Shown here piece after piece: positions 1-12,338 of a stretch of 64,000 nt of DNA; position 1 is the stretch's first letter, and each line of letters begins with the position of its first letter. The DNA is from Stichopus chloronotus (Eukaryota; Echinodermata; Holothuroidea; Aspidochirotida; Stichopodidae). The position numbers were made by a program, and so were the translations under genes. Below the pieces are notes generated by a model. That model saw nothing but the letters and a program-made list of their open reading frames with translations. It was not told the DNA's origin and made no database searches. Where the stretch lies: assembly GCA_021234535.1 (NCBI GenBank), contig CM037842.1, positions 22,941,106 to 23,005,105 on the forward strand, written 5' to 3'.

Positions 1-549
1 GGGTATTTATTTTTCTCTTAATTCAGTGTTAGTGTTGGGAAAAATAGAGGAACATCGTTTCCAGATTGCATGACATCATTAACATCCAAGGTTTTGATTG
101 GCTGCTCAGGGAGTCGTATTGCCAATGTGTCCTGCTTGAAATAAAGATGCTGACTGTTCAACTGAGGATTCCATCCACTAGCCACATACTTCTGTACTCT
201 GTATAAGTAACAGGCACATGTATGGCCATTCGAACCTCACATCAACAATGTCACAACTTTATGAACACCTTGTTTCAATTGTGTTGTTAATTCATTTCAT
301 CTCATGCAGTTTTCATTGTCATAAAAAGATCACACTTGTGAAGCCTGGCAATTTCCCAGTCCCCCCCAGCCCCTCACTTTAGGCCTACCAGTTCTCCACA
401 ACTCTGTCAACTTATCATCCCTCCTTTCTTCGTTTTTTTTTTTGCTCTCCTTTATTAATCAACATTATCAATTGAGTCCCTAAAATTCCTCTAGGAGACA
501 CTCTTCCCCTACCTCCCTCTGCTGGCTATGCTACTGTATGGCACACCCA

Positions 550-1095
550 ACTGTTACCATGATGCTCTACAGTGTCATTATGACATACTTAAGTGTTCAA
601 ATAGTATCCCATTGTTATCACACTAATACACACCAGTGTCAGTGTGACACATTTTAGTGCTAACATGACACACTCCATTGCTATCCATGACATTCTTTTT
701 TTTTGAGCTTGTTTCCTCTGTTTATTGGTTCTCAACCAAAATTACATAATTAGACAATACAATTAACTAAAGAAAGGAATAAATTTAAGTTCAATTGCAA
801 TGTTACTCTTTACAATCTTAATGGACTCTCAATGTCACATGACATTCTTATGTCATTATATAACAATTGTCAGAGCTTAGTAGGACACACTTCAGTGGTG
901 TTATGGCATACTCAAGTACTACTATATAGTGAGATACTTTGTTGAAATCATGACACACTCTAGTGTTATCACAAGACACATGAAAGTGTTGTGTTATCAT
1001 AAAACACTCCAGTGTTATCATATGACACACTGCTGTGTTATTATATGACAGCATTCAGTGTTATTATGAGATCAACTCCAGTGTTACTATATAAC
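550..1095. repeat. Minisatellite of a ~24-bp ACACTCCAGTGTTATCATATG-like unit
   Basis: Degenerate copies of a unit containing CAGTGTTAT and ATGACACAC occur about every 20-28 bases from about 550 to 690 and again from 850 to 1095. The gap between the two halves is an inserted sequence at 698-837, so this was once one array. Confidence 0.75.
698..837 (-). mobile_element. 5'-truncated retrotransposed RNA with poly(A) tail
   Basis: A 140-bp insertion interrupts the minisatellite. It is flanked by an exact 12-bp direct repeat CATGACATTCTT (686-697 and 838-849), the expected target-site duplication. Read on the minus strand it ends in a run of A (the T run to 704) preceded 16 bases earlier by AATAAA (721-726 on the plus strand), the usual spacing of a polyadenylation signal. 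This is the signature of LINE-machinery reverse transcription of a polyadenylated RNA. The short body has no coding motif, so the source could be an mRNA 3' UTR or a LINE tail. Confidence 0.75.
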
Positions 1096-1505
1096 ACACT
1101 CTGGGGTCCAGGGGCCGAAGTCCCTCAAAGTTTTGAGGTTTTAGCATAACTCTGGGTGTAAAATTAAATCTCAGGATAGAGGTATATTTTTGTTCAAAGT
1201 GCATCATTAAATACAAAGATTCCAGATGATTTTAATTATTTTGGCTACTCCTCTCCTTGCAAGATCATAACAGGCCCAGTGACAAAGCCCCAATGGGTGT
1301 CAAAGAAGAAAACCCCCAAGAAGCTCTGAGGGTCTTAGCATATTTCTGGGTGAAAACTTAAGTCTCAGGATAGTATACTTCAAATGTGAACACCTACAAC
1401 CCCTTGTGGGGTGCAGAGGCAAAGTCTGTTGGGGGTCCAGTGAGTGAAGCCCCTCAATTAAGATCTGAGGTTTTAGTATATTTCTGGGGGGGATTAAGTT
1501 CTGTG
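1095..1505. repeat. Tandem copies of a hAT-MITE internal segment
   Basis: Three diverged copies of a segment start near 1095, 1270 and 1425. Each runs GGTCCAGGGGC-like, then GAAGTCCC, TTTGAGGTTTTAGCATA, CTGGGTG and TTAAGTCTCAGGATAG. The same order of words is present once inside the hAT miniature element at 17748-18153 (about 17905-18005). The block lacks terminal repeats of its own and is probably the internal part of a decayed relative. Confidence 0.6.
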
Positions 1506-4347
1506 GACTTCCAACAACAGAACAGTAAATGCAGAAATATGAATATCAACCAGGTACAGTCATATAAATGTATGCATCTGTCATGTCACTTCAATCGGGG
1601 GAAATGATCTGACTGCCCCCACCCCCATGGAGCTTGCCACTGTTCACAATCATTTCACTCGAAAGTGATGCCAGGCCAAACAACTGTGTTCATTTAGTTC
1701 CTGATGCTGCTAACCTTCAAGTATTCTTTTCATGTATCACCTTACTTTAACATAACACTCATAACACATATTAACATGAGAATCATCATCACAGTAGGAT
1801 TAGCGTTTGATAGACATTTGTCATGGAAAAAGAAATGCTTCAAAGAAAGAACAAAGGTATGAACAGTCATCTGTTAAATATATCAAGTCTCACTTTTGAA
1901 AACGAAAATCAGTTATGAAAATTTTCCAAGACAATATGTGAGTTTGAATTGAGAAGGATTAAATCTTTAAGCTAGGCACAAAAGTACAGTTTTTAATTGA
2001 GTGGATAGGTTACAAACTTTAGCTATATGTGTTCATATATACTGTGTTCATATGTAGTACACATTCATTATGTACTATACAAAGAGGATAACTTGAAAAG
2101 GAAGAAAAGGAAATGAGATTTATCAAATTTGCAAAATTTTGAAAGTTCCCTTCCTTGAATAACCACAAATACTGTATTGATAAGACATTAGACTAAGTGA
2201 GTAAAGCAATGCCATTACAGCAATTCCTCTGACAGTAACATGTAAAATTATTGTTTGCATACAGTTTATTGTATGCATAGCTTCATTTTAAGAGAACAAG
2301 TTGGTTTACAAAAGTACAATCCAAGGAAAGTGTGTAAGTGCACATGTCTTGTACATTGATTAGTTACATTAACACGTTTATATCATACGATCCAACCGGT
2401 TTAAAATTTGGAATGTTTCAAATAGTTACCATATCCACTCTATTCTTCAAGTGTGCTTGCTTAAATTACTGCAGAGGGACATAATCCATTTGCAGAGTGT
2501 GTAAGTGGTTAACTTTTATTCACTATCTATTAAGTACTTGTTGTAATATTGTAATTTGTTACAGCATTTTACTCTTAAAAGAAAACCAAGAGAAAAGCAA
2601 CTGATCAATTACGGATAACAAATATTTTTTCTTTTGGCTATTTGTTTTGTCCCGCAGGAATTTTGTCATCAGTTTGTTGGAATAGCTGATGACAAATTGC
2701 CTGGAAGCACAAATTACGTGATCAATACACTTATTATACCAGCCAAATTTTAGATAAGGTGTGTTTATTTATGACGTTATTTCGATATAATTGATACTAG
2801 ATACATATTACTGATGACAGGATCAAGTGATTATATGATGACAGAGTTTGTGATAGCAGCAGTATTATCAAGTCATTGACTGTCTTCTGAATACATAGTA
2901 AATTTGATTAACAACAATTACATCTCCTCAACACCAAATTCACAAAGGGAAACAGACCAGATGAAGGGCATTAGATTTGTTGAACATGCAAGAGTACAAG
3001 AGGGACGTTTTAAGGTTATTATCCGTGAATCAAATTACCACAGGACCACAAAATGGATATCAACGTCTTTTGGATGATGCAGTATCGATACTGGTTTCCA
3101 AAACTAGATGGAGCTTGCAATTATAACTGAATATCATTACCATATCAAAGATTGTCTGTTAATACAAATTGTGCACCACTCAACTACATCAAATTCCATT
3201 ATCTCAATCCCCATTAAATATTTCTCCATATTTTATACAATCTAGTACAACGTACTAAATGTATAGGCCATCTTTCTTGAGATTAATTGAACGTTTTTCT
3301 CATTCTGAAAACTGCACTCATGCTCAGCTATTGTTAATGGATGCATATGTGTTTCCAACACTGCAGTAACAGGATAAAATCATTTGTTGAGTAAATATTC
3401 CTGTCAATAGTTCGAAGTGTGCACACATAAAATGTGGCTTACTTGTTTTTAACTATATCCTACTACTAAAATATTGACTGAAATCAGGGGTGCCACCATG
3501 GTCTAATGACTGGGAGAGGGCTAGCACATGTTACCATATGTTTACGATAGGACATAACAGGCATGGATTTTCAGTGGGGGGGGGCTCTGGCCAGATAGTA
3601 AAGACCATTTGTGACCACTGAACAGGGAGGAATATCGGTAAGTGGAACGTTATCATTGTTTGCTGTGGAGAATACGAGCAAACTTTGGTTTTACAAGTCC
3701 TTGAGAGGGTCATAAACAGCACTTTTTGGCTGTCCTAAGCTGCATGTACGGACCCTTGAAATATAAATCTTACGTCTGCAATATTCTAGACTGTTTCCAC
3801 CTATCATGTGTCCTCTTACTCTGGCAGGTCATTAAAGTTTAAAATAGGTTAAGTGCAGCACAAGCAAAAACCTTAAAATCACCTGCATATACTACCTATT
3901 GGGAGTACATCCATCGGGTTGGCATGGCACAAATTGAATATTTTGGGCTGGAAACGCCTCCCATATTCTTGGAAATGGCAAAAGTGTGCCCATTTTTCCT
4001 GTTTATGCCTCACCCCACCCATTAGAAGTAAATGTAGCTTTAATACCTTTGCAAGTAATATTTTTGGGGCATACCCCTCATTCCCCCACTGCAGAGCCTA
4101 TTAATGGCCTTCCATATGCAGAAAGGAAACTAAAGGAATTTCAGTCCTGAAAACATCAACATGGATATTCGCTGATATTTTCTCATTTGTGTTAAAAGTC
4201 TGTAACAACTTCCTGTACGACGAATATTACATGAATTGCTTTGGCTACATTAATATTTTTTCTTATGAACATGGCTACACCTTACATTAGCACAAGTATT
4301 GATGTAACTGTATACAGCATGACTTGAAATATGAGTAAGATAATTAC

Positions 4348-4441
4348 CATGGATATCAACTCTTGCTGATGAGCTGCTTCTACTACCAATGACCTTAATT
4401 GTAGCAACACATCTGTAGCTGCCCTCATCACTAGGAACAAC
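4348..4441 (-). CDS. robo: Roundabout (Robo) receptor exon: C-terminal half of Ig domain 2
   Basis: This 94-base exon (31 codons plus one base) is too short to appear as a long ORF in its true frame. It reads VVPSDEGSYRCVATIKVIG, followed by a Ser-rich SRSSSSARVDIH tail. SDEGSYRCVA is the Ig F-strand motif with the second core Cys, the disulphide partner of the ECQPP Cys in the preceding exon. The acceptor is CTCTTACAG ending at 4442 and the donor is GTAATT from 4347, leaving one base (phase 1). The start phase (0) matches the end of the 12535-12725 exon, giving a complete Ig2 of about 94 residues. The Ser run between the F and G strands is unlike the vertebrate copies and may be lineage specific. 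The following Ig3 exon was not found between 1 and 4347. Confidence 0.88.
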
Positions 4442-4831
4442 CTGTAAGAGAGGGGGAAAAAATCAGAAAGTATCTTCATAGCAGTTAGTTTCCAATGCAT
4501 CTAGATATGTGTGCTGATAAAAGCAGTTCAGAGTTAAACAGAGCTGGTCTTCGTTTTTTATAGCAACTTGGTTAGTATCCCTATTAAGGTCAATGAACTA
4601 CAGCAGTGAGTTTCTATCTGCAGCAGTTGCTCTAATATAATTCACACACACTTAACATCGTCGAAAAGAAACCCAACAAATTGTTTCAACAGGCTTCATA
4701 CAACATTCATAGTGCTATACAGATCTATCAAGGGTCAAAAAATAAATATAGCAAAATTCTGGTTCATTTTTACTGCTCACTATTAGTGTGCATTTCTCTC
4801 AGGGTTTGCGGGTCATGCATCTATAAAAGAG

Positions 4832-5021
4832 CTACAATCTTAGACAAAATTGTTGGGATTCTGTCATAGTTGCAATGATAATACTAAAGTTAAGTTGAGA
4901 GGATAACATGACACCAGTGCACATTTCCAATGTTGCACAATAGGAGTAAATGTACACTGTTAATAGTAATCCTATAGCCAACATTGAAAGGGTTGTCCCA
5001 AGGTATTTTGTCCAAGATTGT
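4832..5021. mobile_element. Fold-back miniature element, family A, copy 1
   Basis: The ends are inverted repeats: CTACAATCTTAGACAAAA on the left and a right end of TTTTGTCCAAGATTGT. An inner inverted pair (TTCCAATGTTGC with GCCAACATTGAAA, and AATAGGAGT with ATCCTATAG) makes most of the 190 bp self-complementary. The copy has no coding capacity. It matches the copies at 6581-6782 and 18492-18685 in order and spacing. Confidence 0.75.
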
Positions 5022-5770
5022 CTGAGTTGTTTTGAGGAAATTTTGGAGCGAACTGTTCAAAGAAAATTGCTCATTTCTGGACAAGGTGCATCACAAAAAT
5101 TAGTTATTGAGGCATACGGGTCTAAGGATTTTCAAATTAAGGTATTCTGAATTTCAACCATGAACATAAGAAGTTTAATTTTTTATTTGGGGGTTTATTT
5201 GCATATATGTTTTGTTGAAAACAACTGATCATAATGAATAGACTATTTCATGGTTTTGTATGCGGACAAAAATAGTTGCGTTTAGAAATAACATTGATGG
5301 GCAGCTATTGTGTTGCATTGCAAGAGGAGTGTCACTTCAATTGTAGAATAGTGGTAGGAAATCCAGTTATAAGACACTCTGAAGTAGTTCCATGTTCTAC
5401 CATTATGCGTAAAAGTCAGAACTATTGATTCAGCATCATATTAAAATAATGTTAGAATGTTATCGAAGGCTGGTTTTTTACATTTTTGTCAGCTAATTCA
5501 ACATTTGTGACTACATTTTTTTACAGCACATGAAGCTGTTAACGTACGTAATCTGCATTCTTGTAACCGATATGATTTTCCCACGTTTTGTGTAAATGTT
5601 CCTTAAAAACATTTGGTAGAACATGAGTTTTATTAACCTATACTGGCGGATGCTGTTGTTAGGTCGAAGTCAGCTTGGATGAGAAAGCTGGGGCTTGATT
5701 CACTGCATGACCACACTGTTTCCCCTGCTCAATTTTTCATTTATAAATTCAAGTGTCTGTCAACTTCACA

Positions 5771-5817
5771 TTTTTATTCATTTATTCATTCATTCATTCA
5801 TTCATTCATTCATTCAT
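5771..5817. repeat. (ATTC)n microsatellite
   Basis: About ten uninterrupted or nearly uninterrupted ATTC/CATT units. Confidence 0.95.
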
Positions 5818-6580
5818 ATATCACATAAGGTAATATATATATATTAACATAATGCCATAGCTCTGACAAAAAAATGTATAATGTACTCTACTGTGAAGTC
5901 CGTTGAAACTACTTAAAATGACTACCATATGGTAGTGCACTATGTACTGTACAATAGGATGGATGTCACAATGTCACTATTACATAAATATAAACAAACA
6001 TCACATCTATTAAATTTAAATTTGTTAGTTTCTTTTGCATGATGATAGCACATTCTTTTCATTCAGATTAACCTGCAAGTCAAGCATAATAGTCATTATG
6101 TGCAGTTACTTATGATGCCAGGCACCATCACCACTGTGAACAATTTGAATAAATAACACATATACTTCGGTCTTCTCAAACTGACTACCAATATTTTAGT
6201 GGGTTTTTTTTTGCTTTAGGTTCGTTGGTGCCGGTTTCAATATTAAAGTTTGAGCTGAAAGTTTGTCATTTGTATCATTCAAAATGGCTTAAAGTAGTTT
6301 CCTGGTTGACAAGATGCATTGGCCTTATGATGTTACCCCCTGAATTTTATTTTGCTTTATGGATTTGACTGACTTAGTCCTCCCTTTGCTCCATAATAAC
6401 ATTGACAGCAATCATACAATAATATTGTTACAGAAAACCAACTTCAGTATAGGCCCAAAATATGCACTGCTAATGTTTCTTGTTGCAAGGAATATCACCC
6501 CCGCATTAGCCATTTAACCTATTGCAAATTGACATATTTTACTGGTCTCGGTGGATGCTTCTGGCCTGTCAAAATTCTCA

Positions 6581-6782
6581 GAAAATCTTGGATAAAGTTG
6601 TTGGGACACTTCACAGGACACTGCAATTAGAATACTAATTTAAGGTGAGAGGATCACATGAAATCCTGTGCCGCTTTCCAATGTTGTTTTATAGGAGTGA
6701 ATGTACACTTTGAACTGTAATCCTATAGCCAACATTGAAAGAGGGAGCAGGGTGTCCAAAGGTATTTTGTCCAAGATTGTAG
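6581..6782. mobile_element. Fold-back miniature element, family A, copy 2
   Basis: This copy has the same layout as 4832-5021: AATCTTGGATAAAGTTGTTG on the left, the inner pair TTTCCAATGTTG and CAACATTGAAA, and the right end TTTTGTCCAAGATTGTAG. It carries an extra GAGGGAGCAGGGT stretch also seen in copy 3. That makes copies 2 and 3 structurally closer to each other than to copy 1. Confidence 0.75.
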
Positions 6783-8140
6783 CTTCATTCAGATGTTGAG
6801 GAGTGAAACTCTGAAGGATAAGCAATATGAATGGTGTTTCTATCTTTCCCCTTGAGATATGGCTTTCCAAACTTCAATGAAATTACAAAACAGATGATGT
6901 GGAGTGTGGCATTGTCAGTATTTCTTTGTTAGGCTTTTATATTTTATCTCCAAATTACTTAAATACTGGGTTTCACATTGGTGAGTGACATTAATAATTT
7001 TAAAGAAGACAATACATATTTCCAAAATCAAGCCCTCAGGGCACATAAAGTTCTCAATTGTCTTGGGAATAAAGATCAAGTAAAGTTAACATGAGGCATA
7101 TCAGGTGAAATTTGCATATTTAGTGTATGTTTATTTATGGTGCTGTTGTAAAATGGTCACTGTTTGATGAGTTTTCATGAAAATTGTGACTATTTTTCAA
7201 TACTTTTAAGATCATTTTGATCAACACTCCACAATGTGTTTTCATGTCAAGGGTACTTTGAAGAATTTTTTCACATGTGTGTGTATTTGGGAGGGGGTTG
7301 AGTGAAGTCGATTGGCCAAAAGATATCATGCCATATCAGACAAGTCAAGAAGAATCCCACCAACACTTGATACTATGTAAGGTACTATCTACAAGTGGAG
7401 TGCCACCCCTGGTTGGTACAAATTGAGTGTGTCAAGAAACTGTGGCCACAAATTGACCTCAGCCCTCAGCTAGGAAATAACACTTTCTGTCCTCACAGGC
7501 CATGTAAGTGACAGTCAGGGATGGAGAAGCTGCACTTTTCAGTTTCTTCTCATATTTTATTTAGCAGATATTTTTTTATGCCCATTTATTTCTTGTACCT
7601 CCCCTTTCATTTTGATCACTAGCTGCTAAACTAACAAATAATGTTTTAATACAAATTGGAAACAAGAGGGCAATCCACCGAATTGCATCTCATCCCTTTC
7701 GTTGTTCATAATCATTGCTCTTTTTCATGTATTATACAGTAGTTGATCGAGAGTTTGATCGAACACCCAGCACTTTACATTATTTATACACAGTGCATAT
7801 TTACATGTAGCGGCACACCCGGTCATTTAAATGTGTACATAATGTGCAAGTATTGTGTTAATGAGTAAGTCACGCAAATGTGGCAAAGTACATATTCCGA
7901 TGCAGATGGCGTATGCAAAGTAAAAAGTAATCCTTTGACTTCCTTTATTTCTCAGATAGGGATGCCACCACTCTGGGTGCTTTTTCATAGTTCTAAAAAA
8001 CACGTCACAATCATTTGAATTTCTCAATTTCTTTCCCCGCCAAAATGTACTATGAACAACTCAATTCCTTGGCTAGTGTATGCACAACATGTAACAGTAA
8101 AAACATACTGAATAGGGGTATTACCAAACGTTCTGATTAT

Positions 8141-8635
8141 TCACACGAAAATTTTCGTGTAAATAAGCGTACCTGTAGTCACAATTCACATGATGAAAGC
8201 CTATTGGGGGGCTTGCTGCGTTTGTATACTATGTTAGTTTGTACATACCCATGTCTCTCATTACTGTTTGTATATCGATGCATGTTCGTGTGCGGTACGG
8301 TGTACGTGTGCATGTCAACACTAATTCGCATTCATTACTTCCTAAATGCATGTACCCACAGTAATTCACCTGCACTTCACAGTCCTTACACAAATAGAAC
8401 CTCCTCCCACTGCCCTTTATTGATACGAAAATGTGTGTAGCCCCACTGCCCTCAAATGATACAGAAATTCGGTGTGAATAACAAGGTGCTTGCAAGTGCC
8501 CTCATATAAAGTAGGCCTACGAAATATCCTGTGTGAATAGTGCCCCTTCCAGGTGCCTTTCTCCGTAGAACATTTCCATGTGAATAGTGCTTTCATGTGT
8601 CCTTATTCATACGGAAATTTCCGTGTGAATAGGCC
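8141..8635. repeat. Degenerate repeat block bounded by palindromes
   Basis: From about 8390 a unit of roughly 50-60 bases recurs with the words GTGTGAATAGTGCCC, CAAGTGCCCTCATA and ACGGAAATTTC. An 18-bp perfect palindrome ACACGAAAATTTTCGTGT lies at 8143-8160 and a related 14-bp palindrome ACGGAAATTTCCGT at 8611-8624. Similar words (GAATAGG...ATTACCAAA) occur beside both, so the two palindromes may be ends of one decayed element. The ORF across 8015-8440 is not convincing as a gene. Confidence 0.45.
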
Positions 8636-8884
8636 CCACCATTACCAAAAGCATCGAAAATGACATTGTTATTAGATATAATTGCTTAGTCCAAACACGG
8701 TTGGATAGGTTGAAATATTACGTCACATCGTATGGTTTAAGCAAAGATATAAAAAGTTATATTGTACCTTGTACCAGCTGAACGTACTGCACTGTATTAT
8801 GTGCCCTATTGACCTATGATGTTACTGTTCGGGTGACCACTACATATCACAATCAGGTAACTAATGACCAATTTGAACTTCATT

Positions 8885-9960
8885 AGGCTCGCTGGCTAAA
8901 AGGAAATCATGACACACTTTTTCAAAGCATGTTCCAGATTAGAAATTTGACCTGTGATCTCTGACCTTTGTCCTTAAATATTGATGGGATACACAACTTC
9001 AGACCATGGGTCACCCATCTACCAACTTTCATCCTCATTGGCTTTGTGGTCTAGGAGAAGTTTTAAAATAGGCAAACTTTTGTGTCAAAGTTGACCTTGG
9101 ACCTCTGAACTTGACCTTTGACCTAAAAAGTACAACCACATGTGATATTTAGATAAAATCTTGTACACTGGTCATATATTTGAAGGTCCCATGTAAATAG
9201 TCATTTTGAATTAGGAAATACAGCAAAAATAATATTTTCACTAATATGACCTCAGGCCTGTGACCTCTGATTTTAAAGTTTGATAGGAGATACAACTTCA
9301 GACCATAGGTCACCTATCTACCAACTTTGACTCTCATCGGATTTGGGGTCTAGGACGAGTTGAAGACGCACACTTTTTGGTGTCAAATTTGACCTTTGAC
9401 CCCTGAACTTGACCTTTGGCCTCAAAACACATACATACATATTTAGATAAACTTTTGTATACCCGTCATATATTTGAAGGTCTCATGTAAACAGCCATTT
9501 TGGATTAAGAAATACACCAAAAGAAGATTTTCACTAACTTGACCTTTGATCTCTGACCTTCAATTTTGATGGGAAACACAAATTCAGACCAAGGGTTACA
9601 TATCTACCAACTTTTACCCTCATTAGCTTTGTGGTCTAGGGGATTTGCTGAAACAAACTTTTGGGTGTCAAATTTGACTTTTGACCCCAGAACTTGACCT
9701 TTGACCTCAAAACACATACAAACATGATTTTTAGATATCTTCTACTATACCAGTGATACATTTGAAGGTCCCTTGTAAATAGCCATTTTGGATTAAGATA
9801 TATTGCAAAAATAATATTTTCGCTAATTTGACCTTTGATCTCTTTGTTTGAACTTTGACCACTTTGTTGTCTAGAAAGAGTTGCGGATGCAAACTTTTGA
9901 AATGGAAATTGTCTATCCCACACACACATGCACACCCACATCCATTTTGACCAGTATCCT
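8885..9960. repeat. ~293-bp tandem array carrying TGACCTTTGACC words
   Basis: About 3.5 units run with the marker GACCTTTGATCTCTGACC-like at about 8950, 9247, 9540 and 9829, a spacing of 289-297 bases. Each unit has the order: GGTCACCTATCTACCAACTTT, GGTCTAGG, TGTCAAATTTGACC, CTTGACCTTTGACCT, CATATATTTGAAGGTCCC, GTAAATAGCCATTTTGGATT. The array ends in a short CACACA-rich tract near 9920. Confidence 0.85.
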
Positions 9961-11881
9961 AATGGGGGGTTCCAGGTCTTCTTAAGTACCATAACAGGTT
10001 AGACCCCCATAGCAACTACAATATCTCTACCTGTATATTACATGTATAGGAATGAGATAACATCAGTCATACAGTCATAACTAATGAAAATATCTTGACC
10101 ATGACTGCTCTTATGCTGAGGAAAATACAAAAGCAAGTACACAATAATGCATAACTTTCATTTCATTTCTTTTAGGATATGTTGTCAAAGCTATAAAATG
10201 CCTTATTGGGAGGAGTGATCCTAACTTATTTGTCTCTAAGTGTGATAATTTGAGCCATATCAGTTTCTTAGAGCCTGAGGAAGAGAAAGAGCTCTGCACT
10301 ACATATGCTTGATAATTAGCACCAGGGCTGGCATAGATGTCCTCTAAAGATCGTAAGGCGGCTGGGCTACTCTTTGCTTGTCCTCCACTTACGCTAAGCC
10401 AACAATGAAAGAAGTCACAAAGAGACTTCAGCTGCTTCAGTATCGAAAGGGTTCATGCTACAAGGTTACGTGGATTATAACAAGAAAGATATTGCAGTAT
10501 GAGGAGAGCATGGATGTTTGACCCTCACATAATGTGAGCTTCCTCATAAGAAAGATCTCTAACAGTAAAATCTTTTATAGATGTAACTAATTGGAAAATA
10601 ATCAGTTTGTTTCTGTATTTCGTATTTATTTCTACATTTCTGTATTTTTTGTATGCCATATCTTATTTACAAAATGCTTGCCGAAAATAGTGGTACATGA
10701 TAATGTCTTTAGTAAAATAAGTAGGCCTGTAGTTGAGAGTAAACATGAGAATTGGTATGGGTTTTTTTTACATCAGGACCACCCAATTGTCGGTTTGGAC
10801 TTGATCAAGATCAACCAAAACCAAAAATTCTTCCTGCTCCAAACATTCAGTTGCAGACCAAACACGATCGCAGGTTTGAGGAGGTATAACTACAAAACCG
10901 ACTTTCGTATCAGACCACCCAAGACCAACCTGAGACAAGACAAACCTCAACAGTAAATTAGTAGGATTCTTTTGTTACTATCTATAAAAGATCACACACT
11001 TAGCTATGTGATTTAACATGATCAAATATAACTCAACCAGGAGGAATTTTAGAAACTATAAATAATGATGCAAATGGACAACTGACTTTCAAACAAAGCA
11101 AAAGTTTAAGGATAAAAAAACCTGACATCAAAGTATACAATCAACAAGGGGAGGAGTAAGAAATCATTGACTTGAGATAAGGGAATTTCAAATAAAGTTA
11201 AAGTGCAATCAACAAGAAGGATGATTAGAAAATACAGACATACTTATCATAAATTGACCAAAATTCAAACAAGGCAAAAGTGTATAATAAAAAAGTTAGA
11301 GGGTGACAATATTTTCTTACTTTTTATTCACTGGACAAGTGTGGTTGAAAGATTATGCGACAATTTTTACTTTTTTTATTTGTCAAGTTTTGCTAAACGT
11401 AACAGAACTATTTTATTTAATGGCATTTTATAGAATTCCTTCTCAATCCTTTTAACTTTCCACCTTAACTGCTTTGAACACCAACTGATACACTCTTGTA
11501 ATTACTGAGTAAGATGCAATAACACACTCATAATGACGGCACTTAAGAGAGTAGATGACTTAACATTCCAATGTCCTCTAGACTCACAGCATGGAATTGA
11601 TCTGAACCCCTTTCATAACCCTTTTAACTGCTGACTATTATATGAGGTATGAATGAGGAAACTCTAATGTGGGAATTATTGTAAACAATGCTTAACGGTA
11701 GTATGATTGTGACTTGAACACATTTTTCGCTCTCAAAATTACTTCAGCAATAGTTGTTATTCTATATTCCACAAATGGGACACATACTTTAATCTTTGAG
11801 CAAATCAAAACTTAAGGGATGTTCAAGTTTTCGTTTCTATTGCAAAGTAAGAGAAAATTTTTCCGATTCTTCGATATCTCT

Positions 11882-11926
11882 CAGTTTGGGGTCCCAGATG
11901 GTTAGACCCACTGGGACCCCAAACTG
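11882..11926. repeat. 16-bp perfect inverted repeat (hairpin)
   Basis: CAGTTTGGGGTCCCAG (11882-11897) and its exact reverse complement (11911-11926) are separated by 13 bases. Nearby sequence (11940-12030) is rich in ACCACCC and CAGTTTGG words also seen near 10780-10930, so this may be part of a decayed element. Confidence 0.7.
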
Positions 11927-12162
11927 GCAATTTCAATTTCAGGACTGGCCAGACTACCCATCGTTCTAAGTTCATCGAGACCACCCTAAACCAACTTTGG
12001 CTTTGGGTGATCTCAGTTTGGTTTCAACTTTTGAGCATCTTTAGTTCAGAGGAATCAATGAGAATTCTAAGAGAGAAACAAAGAAACTGTTTGCATTTCC
12101 TTGATTCTCTGTAAGTCAAGAAATATCTTCAATCACATCAGTATTAATGCTCACAACAACAA

Positions 12163-12338
12163 ACCAGCCAAAAACCAGCCAAGTAAAAGCAAACTAGCAG
12201 AGTAAGGGCAGACTAGGCAAGTAAGAAAAAACTAGCCAAGTAAGAAGAAACCAGCCAAGTAAAAGCAAACCAGCAGAGTAAGAACAAACTAGCCAAGTAA
12301 AAGCAAACTAGCAGAGTAACAGCAGACTAGGCAAGTAT
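12163..12338. repeat. ~19-bp minisatellite with higher-order pattern
   Basis: About nine units of ACTAGCCAAGTAAAAGCAA type occur. Variants (CCAAG, CAGAG, GGCAAG) recur in a similar order, which suggests duplication of multi-unit blocks. The array lies about 200 bases from the donor of the Ig2 exon, inside the intron. Confidence 0.85.

Larger units (their letters stand above)
1..4347 (-). other. Robo intron downstream of the Ig2 exon (partial)
   Basis: This is the start of the intron that follows the last visible Robo exon and leaves the window at its left edge. It holds the minisatellite with a retroinsertion (550-1095) and a hAT-like repeat block (1095-1505). In 1-545 and 1506-4347 I see only AT-rich sequence with a T-run near 430. 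No Ig3 exon with a core Trp or YxC motif was recognised on the minus strand, but an exon of under 150 bases could be missed by eye. Confidence 0.6.

Noticed and set aside
4282..4500. 72-codon minus-strand ORF over the third Robo exon
   Set aside because: It is in the wrong frame; the true exon frame is bounded by splice sites at 4441 and 4348 and gives the Ig F-strand motif.
8015..8440. 141-codon plus-strand ORF
   Set aside because: It crosses a palindrome and degenerate repeats, is Cys/Tyr/Thr-rich without a domain, and has no splice or promoter context.
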